Shown one piece after another: positions 13,070 to 25,300 of a DNA stretch of 64,000 nt. Within the stretch, counting starts at the first letter, position 1; every line of letters starts with the position of its first letter. The position numbers and the translations under genes were made by a program. The DNA is from Dicaeum eximium (taxonomy: Eukaryota; Chordata; Aves; Passeriformes; Dicaeidae). The notes beneath the pieces were generated by a model, which had not been told where the DNA came from, searched no databases, and saw nothing but the letters and a program-made list of their open reading frames with translations. The stretch is taken from contig VWZP01010282.1 in the NCBI GenBank assembly GCA_013396995.1, positions 290,318-354,317 of the forward strand. Reading direction: 5' to 3'.

Positions 13070-14912
13070 TAATGGGCTCCATAACCTGGAAGAACTTTGA
13101 ATAAAAAATGCCCCCTGAAACCAAAAGTCCCTTTAAAATCTCCACATTTTCTCACCCTTTTCTGGGGTTTTTCTTTCCCCTGCTCTTACTTAAAAGCCTC
13201 TGGGTGATTTGTCCTATTCCCTGCCCAATAACAGCCAAACCATTGTTTTAGGGAAGATATTTTTAATGTTGTATATTTTAGGTTTTTGTTTTTATTTCTT
13301 TTCCTTGGAAATTTCATCCACACACTGCAGAAAATGTGAACATAAGCAGCTGCAATATGAGATGAACTCTGAACACCAAATAGGTAGGCCCTAGAGGGGA
13401 GGAACTGAAATATGAGCTGCTTATTCTTGGAGCCCTTTAAACCCTCCAATCTGTTTTAAATTATTTTGGTGCCTCTATTTAAAGGTTAAATTTTTGTTGT
13501 TGTTGTGAGCCATAGTTTAGTAATACAAAACCTGGGCAACATCAGCATAGAGTCAATGCAGAGATTACACACTCAGGGTCTTTCCTGATCCTGCCTAAAG
13601 TGAAGCAGCATGTTTATACTTAGCAACATATTTGGACATAAATGAACTTTTCACGTCTCTGCTCATAAAATAAACACGTACATTCAGCAGGAAAAAAATC
13701 ATCTCACTCAACGATCCAGCTTACATATGTTATTTACAGACCATATGTCAAAATCTAAATATGGTTATGTATATGCAAAAATTATAGATATAAAACACTG
13801 ACTTCAGAGCTGTGTATAAAACATCAAAACTTTTACATCTATCGCTAAATCCTTTTTTGGTGCTAAGTCTTTAGTACATTAGATTTCACTAAAAAAACCC
13901 AAACTTATTTTCTCCTCTACCCATTTCAAGCAAAATCTTGGCACCTAAAGCATTTATGCTTTGTTTTTCCTTCTACAGTATTTTGTTTCAAGGCACTCAT
14001 AATTTGAGCACTAGGGCTTAGATGTCAGCATGAACAGTTTTGATGGCTGCTTTTTGCCATTGCCACTTTGAGCTCAGCTCTACTAAGTGCCAATGGGAAA
14101 TTCCTAAAGGCCAAGGCATTTTCAATAAATTAGCATCAAGACACTGATTCTTTGTATAGCACTTAGGTGAAACTTGATTCAGAATGCATATTTTGGGATT
14201 TCTCACAATGCTTTCTTTGTTTTTTATGCAAATTGAAAAAGCCCTGGAATCTCTTGAATTTATATGATCAAAGATGACCACCATGAATGTGTCTGGAAGC
14301 ATTACCAAATGACAGAAATACCAGAGACAGTTATATTACGAAGATTAAAACAGACATCTTTTTAAAACCGTGCCTTCTAAAGAACATTGGGTTTTTGACA
14401 ATTCATTAACTTTACTTATTTTTAATCAAACTAATTTTGAAGCATCGCATTTGACATGATACACATCAAATGGTTACTGCTGGCTAGGGACTCAGAGATT
14501 TCTAGAATGTAGCAATTAAAGGGTTTATGCTCCTCTCAATGGGCAAACTAAACTCCGTTACAATTAATTAGAGAGAGATTTACACATTCTTTTAAAGATG
14601 TGAGTATGGTTTCAAAGATATTGAGTAGCATGGCATATACTCCTTCCACTACAGCCACTATGATACAAACTTGGTGCATGGATTTTTTTATTCAAACAAT
14701 GATAGGAATGGTTTGAGTTTTGTCCTGCTGAGCTATTTTATTTCAAAAACTGCAACCAGTTAATGAATAAAGGGTTTCCTACAAAGATATTTCAGTTACA
14801 TAGGTCTAATTCTCTATGTAAAGACTGAAAATACATTCTAAAAATGCTAAATAACTGACTGGTTTGGTAGTCTGGATGAATAACAAGGTACATTTTGTCA
14901 CAGGAAGAAAAA
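13070..14912. other. Unannotated non-coding sequence
   Basis: AT-rich DNA with a short TTG repeat near 13493-13506 and no supported gene. The 14018-14308 minus-strand frame (96 codons) has no recognisable content. Confidence 0.5.
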
Positions 14913-14985
14913 ATAGGATGGTGACTCAATCACTTCCCTGGGAAGTCTGTTCCAATGACTGAAATGGGACTTTCAAAGAAGGCTG
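14913..14985 (-). mobile_element. CR1 LINE relic, 3' part, minus strand
   Basis: Read on the plus strand, GGATGGTGACTCAATCACTT, CCCTGGGAAGTCTGTTCCAA and TGACTGAA follow the antisense of the well-known CR1 3' coding end, the region where the sense strand reads about 'cactggaacaggctgcccagggag...gagtcaccatcc'. The match spans roughly 50 bases and then fades through ACTTTCAAAGAAG. The fragment is short and both sides are lost. An apparent palindrome at 14932-14946 (ACTTCCC T GGGAAGT) is a by-product of this relic. Confidence 0.75.
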
Positions 14986-16735
14986 CCAATCTATGAAAGG
15001 TTTAAAGGACAGCAACAGCATTTTCAATCAAATATGATGGGGTTTAGCTGCAAAGAAAGCCATTGTGAGGAATCAGAAAATCTCTATTGCAGGAAGAATT
15101 GAAAAGATTGTAAACAGCTACCAATTTTTGCTTTGGTAGGCTGAATTTTCTAAGTTCTGATGATGCCAGAGAAGGATTTAAGGGCTTCTACTGCCCAAAT
15201 AGAGCTTTGGAAAGGTCAAATGTACAGCTTACCTTCTTGGTTTTGGCCATGTGTTTAACACAGTACTAAGAATAAGACATTTTCTTATTGTCATGTGGCA
15301 ACACCCCTCAAAAAGAATAAAATAAATGGGACTGAATCTTCTACAAAGTATAGAAAGAGCTACCAAGAAGAATCTGTTACTCAGCTCACTTGCAGGATGT
15401 ATTCCAAAATTCTATTCCTCATTATGCTTCTACTACAATGCATATATTCTTACTGTTTTTAGGAAGAAATTCTCTGTTTCACTAGTGATGGGTCTCCATA
15501 AAAACCAGAAATAATTATTTTCTATATAATGAACAAAAGGGTTTTTTTTCTACAGATTATTGCCAAAAGTCTGCTTGAAGAATATTGAAATTATACAAAT
15601 TGGAATTGCAGAACAAGGATTGAGACAATGGGTCATTCACTACTGCTGGATCAATTTTCTCACTGACATTAGGCTCTGTGAAGAATATTTCTGAGAATCT
15701 CACCAAAAATACATCACAGTTGATCTAAGTCTCAGGGCTAATACAGCTCATCCCTTGGCTGGTTCTGATAAGGAGAGGTTATCATCCAAGCAGAGTTTAC
15801 TGCAAGTTCCTGAAGAAACTTTGAAAAATTGAAGGTTTTCAATTAAATTTTATTTACTTTTATTTAGTTGTTCACTTTCTGTGAAAAAAAAAATTATTTT
15901 CCCCACCCTAATCATAGGACTCAATGCATTGTGAAATTTTGAAGGTACAAATTGCCACTTACTTGCTACATTATTTGTTGTGTCATCTTGGACACTGTGG
16001 GTGAAAATAGAATTTTTTTCTTTTGACTTCACTGGGCCATGAAACAAGCTCAATATTGACAGCAGCTAGAGAAAAGCTTGCTTAATTTAAGTTGTTCTGG
16101 GTTTTTTTATACATGCATACATGGTGTTATCATTTTTTTTATTGTTGACCATAATTATGTCTTTACTTGAAATTCATATTTAAACCAATGCATAGTTGTC
16201 ATGGAATTGTTGGTAATGTGTGACTACATTATGCTGTCTTTTGCCAGGACACTTGTAAATGAGACATTATCCTTGGAGATTTTCTTGGCTGAAAATGTGA
16301 GTAATTAAAAATGTAAACAAATATTATCCATTACATATGCCACAATAATAAATACTTCAATATAATGCAAGTTAATGACTCTTTAGGGATTCAGCATAAT
16401 CCCATTACAGAGTGTTTCAGAGGTGTACAAACAAACAGTTAATCATTTAATATTTTACCATGCTTATTATATTTATATAATACAGTTCTCAACTGCAACC
16501 AAAAAAAAAAAAAACAACCAAAAAACAACCAGCATCAATGCCTAATAATTATAGAGCATGAAATGTAAGAGAAGCAAATAGATATGGAAATCCAGAAGGT
16601 TCTCAAGACAGGTCTTGGTCTGCTTTTCAAAGAGACATTGGGTAAGGAGGATGGATATGAAAATTGGGGCATTTCTTTTGCTTTCTCTCCAGTAGAGAAG
16701 TTGCTAAATCCCTGGTAAGGATATTTATCTCCAGG
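14986..16735. other. Unannotated non-coding sequence
   Basis: AT-rich with an A14 run at 16501-16514 embedded in an A/C-rich stretch to about 16530. No gene, RNA or repeat family was recognised. Confidence 0.5.
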
Positions 16736-17611
16736 GTCTGAAGGGACATGACCCAGGAGGGGAGTGTCAGTCGCAGCCAGCCCTGCTCAGGCTGCTGCTG
16801 AGAGCTGGATGAGGGGAGCAGAGCACCCCTTGGCCACACAGCAGCATGGGAGAGGGGCATGGATCTGTGGAAAGGGAGGTAGGATTCAGCCAACCTTTTT
16901 GAAAGAAGGTGTTTCTCTTCTGTCTTTTAGATCTTGCTCTCAGAGGTAAAAAGCAAACTAAGCCAGATGAAGAAAACCCTCCAAGCACTGGGAGGGCATT
17001 TGCAAACGAGTTAAATGAGAGCTGGTGCTGGCAGCACACACTGCACTCGGGGCAGAGGAATAGTGCAGTTCAGAATGGTTCCATCCATGATGGAATTACA
17101 GGGGAGCCAGAGAGCTGGGATGTGCAGGGAAGGTCCTGGAGAGGAAGCAGTGGATCCAGGCTGGCTGCTGGCTCTGGAAGGTGCACAGAGCTGTGTGGGC
17201 CATGGCCCCCATGGACACCGTGGCACACACTTGAAGGATGGACGAGCTACTGAGTCCTTGGGCAGCTTCACTCAGTCTCTTCTTGGAGCTCCTTGTTTCC
17301 CATGGAGTGCCCCACACCATCCCTGTGCAGGTGGGCTGATCATGCAGGTTCCCTGTATCCTGACATCAGGGACTTGGCTTTACTGGGGTGCCAAACAGCA
17401 CAGTGCCTTTCCTGTTAAGGTAACACTTTACAGATGATGACCAGGACATCACCTTGCCCTTGGACATAAACTGGCAGATGCTGTGATGGGCTGGCAGCAG
17501 CAGACAAGCGGCCATGGCCATGGTGTCCATGGCCACAGTGTGCCACAAGGGCCATGGGGTGTGTTAATTGATTAGCTAATTCCTATTGAAATGAAATATC
17601 ATCTCATGTCA
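16736..17611. other. GC-richer island with CCATGG cluster, function unknown
   Basis: Composition changes to clearly GC-richer than the flanks. Long open frames appear on both strands at once (17015-17437 plus, 140 codons; 16767-17039 minus, 90 codons), as expected from fewer stop codons rather than from coding. CCATGG-type sites recur at about 17200, 17209, 17297, 17513, 17519, 17528 and 17551. A near-perfect inverted pair links 17209-17224 with 17517-17532 (15 of 16 bases), and a local hairpin with 9-bp arms lies at 17515-17535. No domain or repeat family was recognised. It could be an unrecognised old element or a decayed exon-bearing piece. Confidence 0.45.
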
Positions 17612-17720
17612 AATTCCCCCCGGCTACAAACCTTCATCCTGCCAGTGACTTCATGTGTGACCTCAGTGAAATCACTAAAATTATTTGCTTCTTTTCCCTC
17701 ATTTGTAAAATAGGAGTTGA
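17612..17720 (+). mobile_element. MIR-type CORE-SINE relic
   Basis: The order of phrases matches the MIR consensus on the plus strand: CCCCCCGGCT, then CTGCCAGTGACTTCATGTGT, GACCTCAGTGAAATCACT, and finally CCCTCATTTGTAAAATAGGAG. These correspond to the 'ctgccacttactagctgtgtgaccttgggcaagtcactt...cctcatctgtaaaatggg' core. The tRNA-related 5' head and the L2-like 3' tail are missing or unrecognisable. MIR copies are ancient and shared across amniotes, so this marks an old insertion. Confidence 0.75.
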
Positions 17721-20700
17721 AGTTCTCATTTCCACATCTGCTTAATCCATTTCCAAACTTGCTGTTCACTACTTCCTCACTAATTTTCATGCCTTTCCTA
17801 ATGCTTTAAATAATAGGTTGGCAAAATTTGCCGAATTACTGCTTTTAATGGATACTGAAAACTCCTAAACACTCAGTAAATCTCAGAAATTTTTCCATAA
17901 TTAGTTGCTGTAAAAGGACCATGATCCTAAGAACCTGCATAACGACACTGCTGAGTCATCCTTATACCAGGCTCTTAAATCTTGCACAGAAATGCTCTTT
18001 AATAACTTTGAAGTCATATTAGCAGGGAGGTCTTATTAACAGCTCTATGGATTTGAAGGCTCTTCTGGGGGACAAAGCTTATAGCAAAAGTCCAGGGATC
18101 AATTTTGGAGAAAAAAATAAAGACTCTTGTTTATTTGATGCCATTTTTTTTCCCCTCTTTTCTTTTCTGGGATGAGTATCTAGTAAAGCCAAACCACCTG
18201 TGAACAGGAAAGAGAAAATAGCCTGTGCTCATGTCCTGGGCTTTCTCAGAAGGCCAAGATCAGCTCTCTGACAGCTGAAGCCATTTTAGGTGTGGGCACT
18301 TTGTAGCTATTACATTGCTCTGGGAGTACCGTCTGACATACAGAAGATGATTTGAGGACAGGCAGGCAGAAATCCCACCTGCACACTTTAGACATGAAGA
18401 GTTTTAGTCAAATCAAGCCAAATAATCCCAAAATTACATGATCATGCCTAACTAGCATGGCTCTTTTACATTGTTCACAGAAGATCTTGTCTCCAGTTTT
18501 TTGGAATGTCTCCTCAACAGAGCCTCTTTTCCCTCTGAATTTCATCTTTCCAAATTTGTGTTACCCATTGCCTTTGATATGGTGCTTTGGTTTATCTATT
18601 GGAATATTTCTGGTTTTCTTATCATTCACAGTAAATTGACAATTTTTACAATAAAGGACTGACTAGTCCCTAGGTTTGAGGTGCTTTCACTCTGATTCTT
18701 TGATTTACATCTGTTTACAGGATGGCCCTCCTCTCACAAAATGTAAAGGAGTGCTTGATACAGATGGTAATTGATAACACCACCTTGAATCTCATTACAT
18801 CTGCATAGCTACATAGAGATTCCACAGATTCCACAGAACCAATTCCACATAATCAATAAAAACAAAGATAAGCTATTCCCTTTTTCTAATCAGTTGTTTG
18901 CCAATAACACATACTTCAAAATACTGTTCAGATTCCTGAAGATATTGGAGTACAACTCAGAGTGTGCCCTGCACAGTGTGGTAAATGGAATTCCTGAAGA
19001 CAAGTAGTATGCTGCAGTCTGAAGTCAGCTAATATCAGATGTTTGCTGCCTCATTTATTTTGATTAATTGCTGCGCTGGGGGTGGACCAAAGGGTAAGCC
19101 AAAAATCCACATCAGGGAATGAAGATCTGTGTTTCACCCTCTCAGTTTTTAAGAAGTAAACATGCTATGAAATTTTGCTTTCTTAACTCCCTTTAACTTT
19201 CACAATTTGCAAGGAAGGTTCATCATACTGTTAAGAGTTACACCAAAAACCTGAAAGAACCATGATCGTGTTAGTTTTGTGCTGGCTCCTTCTTTGGAGA
19301 AATGCTTGGAACTTCTGCCATCAGTGATCTGGGATCACTTGGTTGTTTCAGAGATGTGTGATCATTCCTAGTCTGTTTGGTTTTTTTTCTCCCAGACTTT
19401 TTCTTTGGCTGTCAACTCTACTTCAGAGTTCCTGGAGCTATTTTCAGGCATCGTGTCAATCACAACTTCTCTTCCTACCACAAATACTTTAATTTCATCT
19501 CCAGTCTCCTCCTGCTACCTCCTGTAAGTGACGTTGCTGCCCAGGGAGCACAGTGGAGGCAGGGGACGGTGGGAGAGACGTTTACCCCTCAGCTGAAATC
19601 ATGGATCTTCCCAATTCAGCCCTAGGTGATTACACCACCTGCAAAGCCCGTGGGCATGGAGCCCTGGGCAGTGATTTCAGCCATAAACTTTCTGGTTTGT
19701 GGTGTTTACCTTTGCTATCCCCCATGACAGGTTTCTCTTCTGAGCAGTAGCCTATGGCACTCAGCTGGGGCAACGCGACTCCTGTGCGATGCAGTACACA
19801 AAGAGTGACAAATTAAAATGACAGGGCTGTCTTACAAGATTGGGATCTAGTGAAACAAAATACTTCTGGTCCAGGTAACAGAGGCAGTGCTACATGGTAA
19901 TACGTGGGAAAAGCCAGTGTAATTTTCAAATGTCTGTAACATAACTGAGTTTGTCGCTGTCCCAGCGCTATCATGTCGCATCTTCCCCAGGTGTGGCTGA
20001 AAGTGTGGCTGGGGGGACTGTGTTTGCAAAAATAGTTCTATTTATAATAGAAACATTTTTTCATTTTTATCTCCTCTAGCTGTATTTATGGCAGTGGTAA
20101 AATGAATCCAAAAAGCCATCATGAGCTTGGAAAATCATATGGTAAAAACTTCTTTACGATGAAATTCAGCATATTATCTGACACCCTCTTCCCCTCTTTA
20201 TTTCAAACTGAATAAATAAGTTAATCATGCAAACATACACACAATGCTGCCCTCTGATTTTCTGATTCCTATTGTTCTATTTAACTAATAGAAAATGTTG
20301 ATCTTCTGCTATCAGCATTTCAAAATCCTGAGTTTTAAATTCATTGTTCTGCATTTTAAATAAAGGCTTGAAAATTACTTTGAAGAGCTCTTTTCTCCCA
20401 ATGGGTCTTCAGTGAATATACACAAATATTTTGTATTCTTAAACACAGCACTGATGTACACAAATGGATAATTGCCTCTACAACTTAGGTATCTAAATCT
20501 CTGCCTTTCAAGTGACATTTTGCATGCTCATTTGTGTGTAAGATTACAATGAGGCTTCAAGTGTCCAGACTGCATCAAAATCATTCCTGAAATGCTTATG
20601 CCTCTGTTTAATTAAGTTGAAGTGAAATTCATGTTATTCAAGCACTGTTAAATCAGGCTGAAGTTAGTGAATCTGAATGACATGCTGTAGCATGTTTTTA

Positions 20701-21444
20701 AACTAACTAAATATGTGGCATTTATGGTGCATTCTTTTTGTTTGAGAAACAAACTCCAGGTGTTTTGCAGAGCATGGAAAATTAGAGCCTATTTTTCATT
20801 TATCTGAAAGGCAGGAAAGTTTGTGTTCCTCAAAGAAACAGAAATTTCTCACAGAAATTAAGACAATTCATGCCTTGCACTAAATTGGTAAATACAATTC
20901 CTAATTTCTGAAGCGCTGTAGTAATTGCAAGATGTTTCTTGAGCTAAGTAATACCCAACCAGAAGTGCAGCGGTAGCTAAGTAGATACAATTTGTAGCCC
21001 CCCTGCCTTCTCATTTAATTTCAACTTTAGAACGATTTCAGTCCATCACTGAACATGTTGAAAGGGATCTCATTATTAAAAATTCAAAATATATTCTCCA
21101 TGATCTTTTATTCTAAGAACTCCCAAATGCCTCAATGTACAGAAACACACATTTTTAATGAACCAAATGGACTTGTTTTTATAACTGACAGGAGGTGCTG
21201 GGAATTGGAATTGGAGGGGGGGAATCAGCTAATTAAATCTGAATCACCAACAGCGAACATAATTTCCTCGTCCAGTCGCTTCCAGTTTCACCAGCTTCCT
21301 TGTTCCAGTCTCATACTATATTTCCTTCTCTGGTTTGGCTTTGTTACCTCTGAATTTCAATTAGACGGCTTCCTCCACACTGCCCGGGTGCCGCTCAGCG
21401 ATGCCTGTCATGGTGTGTGAGCAGGCACTGACAGGCTCATCGCT
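17721..21444. other. Unannotated non-coding sequence
   Basis: AT-rich, repeat-poor. A small repeated ATTCCACAG occurs at about 18818-18850. Frames at 18457-18662 and 19377-19750 (plus) are short and unrecognised. The part 20200-20750 is long, uninterrupted by repeats and AT-rich, but nothing specific can be assigned. Confidence 0.5.
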
Positions 21445-21615
21445 CCCAGTTCCCTGTGACCAGCCCAGTTCCCCGTGCCCAGCCCAGATCCCTGTGCCCA
21501 GCCCAGCTCCCTGTGCCCAGCTCAGCTCCCCGTGCCCAGCCCAGCTCCCTGTGCCCAGCCCAGCTCCCCATGCCCAGCCCAGCTCCCTGTGCCCAGCTCA
21601 GCTCCCCGTGCCCAG
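21445..21615. repeat. 19-bp minisatellite, nine tandem copies
   Basis: Nine head-to-tail units of the form CCCAGCTCCCTGTGCCCAG fill the interval exactly (9 x 19 = 171 bases). Units differ at few sites: CCCT versus CCCC in the middle, and CCC versus CTC at the start. Units 4, 6 and 8 are identical, and 5 is identical to 9, so a 38-76-bp higher-order pattern is present. Because 19 is not a multiple of three and the unit lacks stops, frames stay open through it on both strands, which explains the 184-codon plus frame (21401-21955) and the 77-codon minus frame. The minus strand has regularly spaced GGG runs. Length is probably polymorphic. Confidence 0.95.
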
Positions 21616-22321
21616 AGCGCCTTCCCTGGGCAGGACCGCGCCATGGGCACGGGAGCATGTGTGGTGCCACAGGACCCTCCAGGACCCAGCGCTAAAAGGG
21701 AAGAAATCTCCCACCATGTGCAACTGTAACTCCTCGAGGCTTACAGCACGGCCAGATTTTGACAGGGATGGGGAAGGCTGCCTCCCTGCCAAATTTCAAG
21801 TTGCTATTCTGAAGTATGAGGTTGATGGATCTGCTAGGAAAGGAACTTGCCAGATTTCGCCAGCATTTTTGTTCTTTTCTTTTTTTATTTTTTCTTATTT
21901 TTTTCTAACAATATTCTTGAAACATCCAAATCTTCTGAGATGTTGTCATAGCTAAATGCACCTCAGATGGTTCAAATTTGGCAAACACTTGGGAAACAGA
22001 GTTTTAGAAAAGGACTTGCTGGGAAACCTTAATAAGAAACAGAGCTAACAACCCAGTCAATGTTTACACTGAAAGAACAAACAAATAAACAATTGTGCAC
22101 TTTAGTTGCCTTGACAGTAAATCTAATCAACATAACAGATTGCAATAGATCTTTTTCCCATTAAAATGAGAGCTCTGAGTAAGAGTTAAGAAAGGTAGAC
22201 GTTATTTTTTTACTGAGTGAAGACAAATAGTGCATACAGCAATATTCCAAATTTAAATGGAAAGTGAAAAACTGTTTCAGAGAACACACAAGTGTGTTAG
22301 GGTGTGCCATTCTTTGGTGAG
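21616..22321. other. Unannotated sequence beside the minisatellite
   Basis: GC-rich sequence continues to about 21700 and then returns to AT-rich DNA with a T-rich stretch near 21875-21905. No gene is supported. Confidence 0.5.
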
Positions 22322-22343
22322 AATCACTTTCAAATCACTTTCA
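22322..22343. repeat. 11-bp direct duplication
   Basis: AATCACTTTCA occurs twice back to back with no mismatch. This is typical of a small slippage or repair duplication and is probably young because both copies are identical. Confidence 0.8.
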
Positions 22344-25300
22344 AATTTCCTGTTATTCACCATGATCTGTCCTGCCACCTGCATGACAAGGAACCTGCAT
22401 ATTAGACCTGCAGAAACTCTGTTCCTGGCCAGGTTCTCCCAGATTAGAGTAAGACTTTACTTATAACACTTAGGCAGTTGTTGTAAGTACACCTTAGGTA
22501 GCATTGCCAGAGGAATCCTGTGCTGGGAGGCAGAAGATAGGAGAGACACAGGGAAGACCTGGGGGGAAGCTTTTATGTAGTTCCACTGCTCAGCATAAAT
22601 AGAAAGGGGGCATTGCTGCAGCTGTAGTCACTGAGCTGCAGGAAGAGTCATTTTTCAGTGGGATGAAGAATTTAGGAATGTTCCTCCATTTTCCAGCTTA
22701 ACCCAGTGGGCAGGATACCAAATATTACTTCCACATTTCCCTTTGACACACATTAAACCAAAATCAACCCGGTATTTTGAGTTTATTATAAACTATCTGG
22801 AGCATGAGGCATATTTTCCTTTTTTTTGTAAGAATTGGGGCAAATATGCAGCAATGTATACATTGTAATAAAACAATGAAACTGAGAAGCCATTGCTTAA
22901 GTTAATTCAATATGGCCACAATATAGCTCAATCTAATAAAAATTGAATAAATGTTTTTATATAAATTCAATTAATTGGTGTGGTCTTGTGCATGCATTCT
23001 ACATCGTGAAATTGTGACCAATAACTTGTTCTTCCAGCACTGCTAAATAATTGCCTGAAGTCAGAGGATAAAGAACAGAGAAAGCTGAAAATCCATTATG
23101 CTCTGTAACAGTCTGACTAAAACTAATCAGCTGCTATCTAAATTTTCACACCTCTATTTCATGATCATCTTCTCTTGTAAAAATAAACACATGCACTCTG
23201 AAAGGAGGTAAACATAAATGGTATTCAAAACATGAACATAGCAGGTCCAATTTTGAACTCTACTCTGCTCGCTGGTATGTGGCAGAGACACTGGAGGGGT
23301 CAGGGGTTTTAGGAGGGGGATCCTCCCTGAAGGGACACCAGAAGGGGAGTCCCCAAAACAGCCCACCCCACTGGTGCTCCAAACGTTCCCTCAGAGCTTT
23401 ATAATTTCACAAATACAATGACTATTTTAAAATCCCCTGACCAATATGTTTTGCACGTTGAAAATGTATGGATTGTTGCTAAGTTTAAAGTAGGTGTTGA
23501 AAGTTTGGATGATGTCATGCTGGTGAGCAAGAGCAGCTAATACTTATGACTCCTTTTGCTATGGGTTATGTAAAGCATTTGAATAATTTGGGAAGGGTAG
23601 TACTTGCAGGGAGATGAAACTATATTTCTCTTTAAAATTAGTTCAGATTATCTCCAACATTTGTAGACTCACAGGGTGAGTGTCAGGAATGTACAGAGGC
23701 ACTTATTGTGGAAAAATTATTATCATAATAAAATACTCATCTTTTTGTATGAAATTTTAATCTCTTCAGGAAGCTCACTCTTACACATTATCCACTGGGT
23801 AGACTTGTGATGCTATAACTTCATTTGCCTGTCAGGAAATGCCTTCTATTGTGATGAGACAAAGAAGAAATGCTTCTTTTGGTTTTGTGTGCTGATACAG
23901 CCGAGTTTCATCAAGTTTTTCTCTACTACTGCTATTTATAAGATCATGTAAGCAGAGGTTTTAACATACATTGGTTTATCCAGCAAAACTCAAAAGCAGC
24001 TCATTCAGCTGGTTGAGCTTGGTTAGATGGGGAAACAGAGGATCACTCTATAGCTAAACTCTTTATTAATTTGCACTATGAAATTCTTAATCTGAAACTC
24101 AGATGTATTTAGAACACCAATGCCTTATAGAGAGATGAATATACAGACTGTGAACTTAGTAGAAAGGTAGGCCTTTAGGGCATTTACTTTGGACACATTG
24201 CTCTCAGGAGATCTGAATGAAGAAGTCTACCTAAACTATTTTTGAGAATCATTTGTACAAGAGACTTTATCTCATTGGCCTTCTTCAGCTCATTATAAAT
24301 GGAAGTCTTAAAGTGCTTTCAAAAACCTGTGCATTTTCTTGGAAGCAATCAGTGAGTGCAGACAATAGTAGAACAGAGGACAGCAACATTTTGTCTTTCA
24401 CAAGATTAAGAACTACCTTGCTTATTTATCAGCTGAATAGCACTTTGGCTGCCCTTGAGACTGAGATGGAGGCACTATATTGGTAATTACTAGACCAGGG
24501 CATTCACCAGCTCTTCTGGCAAAGATTTGGCCTTTATTTCCTCACTTTCCAGACCACAAAACTCAATGGAAAATAGAGTAATAATCAGTCTCCGACTGGG
24601 ACATGATCCTGTTGCATCTCCTTTAAAGCTGCCTTTACACAATGTTAGAGCTTGTTTTACGTTACTTCTTCAGTCTTGTAAGACATGAATTTTGTATTAC
24701 AGTAGCATAGGTACAGCACTGGACTATCCTGCTGTCCAGGTTCAGCCCTGCCTGTAATGCAGTAACATAACATTCATGCTGAAATATGTTCATATGCGAT
24801 CTTAGACACTCGAACCCCAATGAGGCTCTGCAACCTAAAAATTCCACAAACTGAACGTTCCACAACCTCTGCATTTTTCCTTGGGTGGTAGGTACCATCT
24901 TCCCTTCCAGCAGCGCTGTGCTGTGTCCCAGTGCTGTCCCTGGAGGTGTGCTCCAGAGCAGAGCACAGCCCAAGCACAGCGTTTCCGTCACCACCCAGCC
25001 AGCAAGGGAGGGACATGCCAGAGACGGGCACTCACAGCCACCCCTCAGAGGGTGCTGTCAGAGAGGAGCGATTTCTTTCTCCCCGTGGGACTGCTTCTGT
25101 AACATTTTGCTCTATCCTTCCAACAATCAAGCCAGTGGCTTGTTGCCAAGCCAAGAGCCTGCCTTGGCTATCAGATCTCATTTGTGTCAGTGAGCAACGG
25201 TCTCAGTAAAAGAAAATGTTCGCAGTCAAAACTATTCTCAGTGAAATCAAAATAGTCAATGCATTGTCAGGCAAGAGTGGTGCTGCCCTACCAAATAAAT

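Noticed and set aside
14932..14946. Palindrome ACTTCCC-T-GGGAAGT as an EBF or STAT site
   Set aside because: Spacing does not fit those factors and the sequence is explained by the CR1 relic at 14913-14985.
17015..17437. Plus-strand open frame of 140 codons
   Set aside because: Lies in a GC-rich island where several frames on both strands are open; no protein family recognised.
21445..21615. CRISPR-like repeat array
   Set aside because: The units are contiguous with no unique spacers, so it is a minisatellite; the window is also eukaryotic in character.
21401..21955. Plus-strand open frame of 184 codons with a proline/serine/cysteine repeat
   Set aside because: It is held open by the 19-bp minisatellite, which lacks stops in all frames; the minus strand is open there too.
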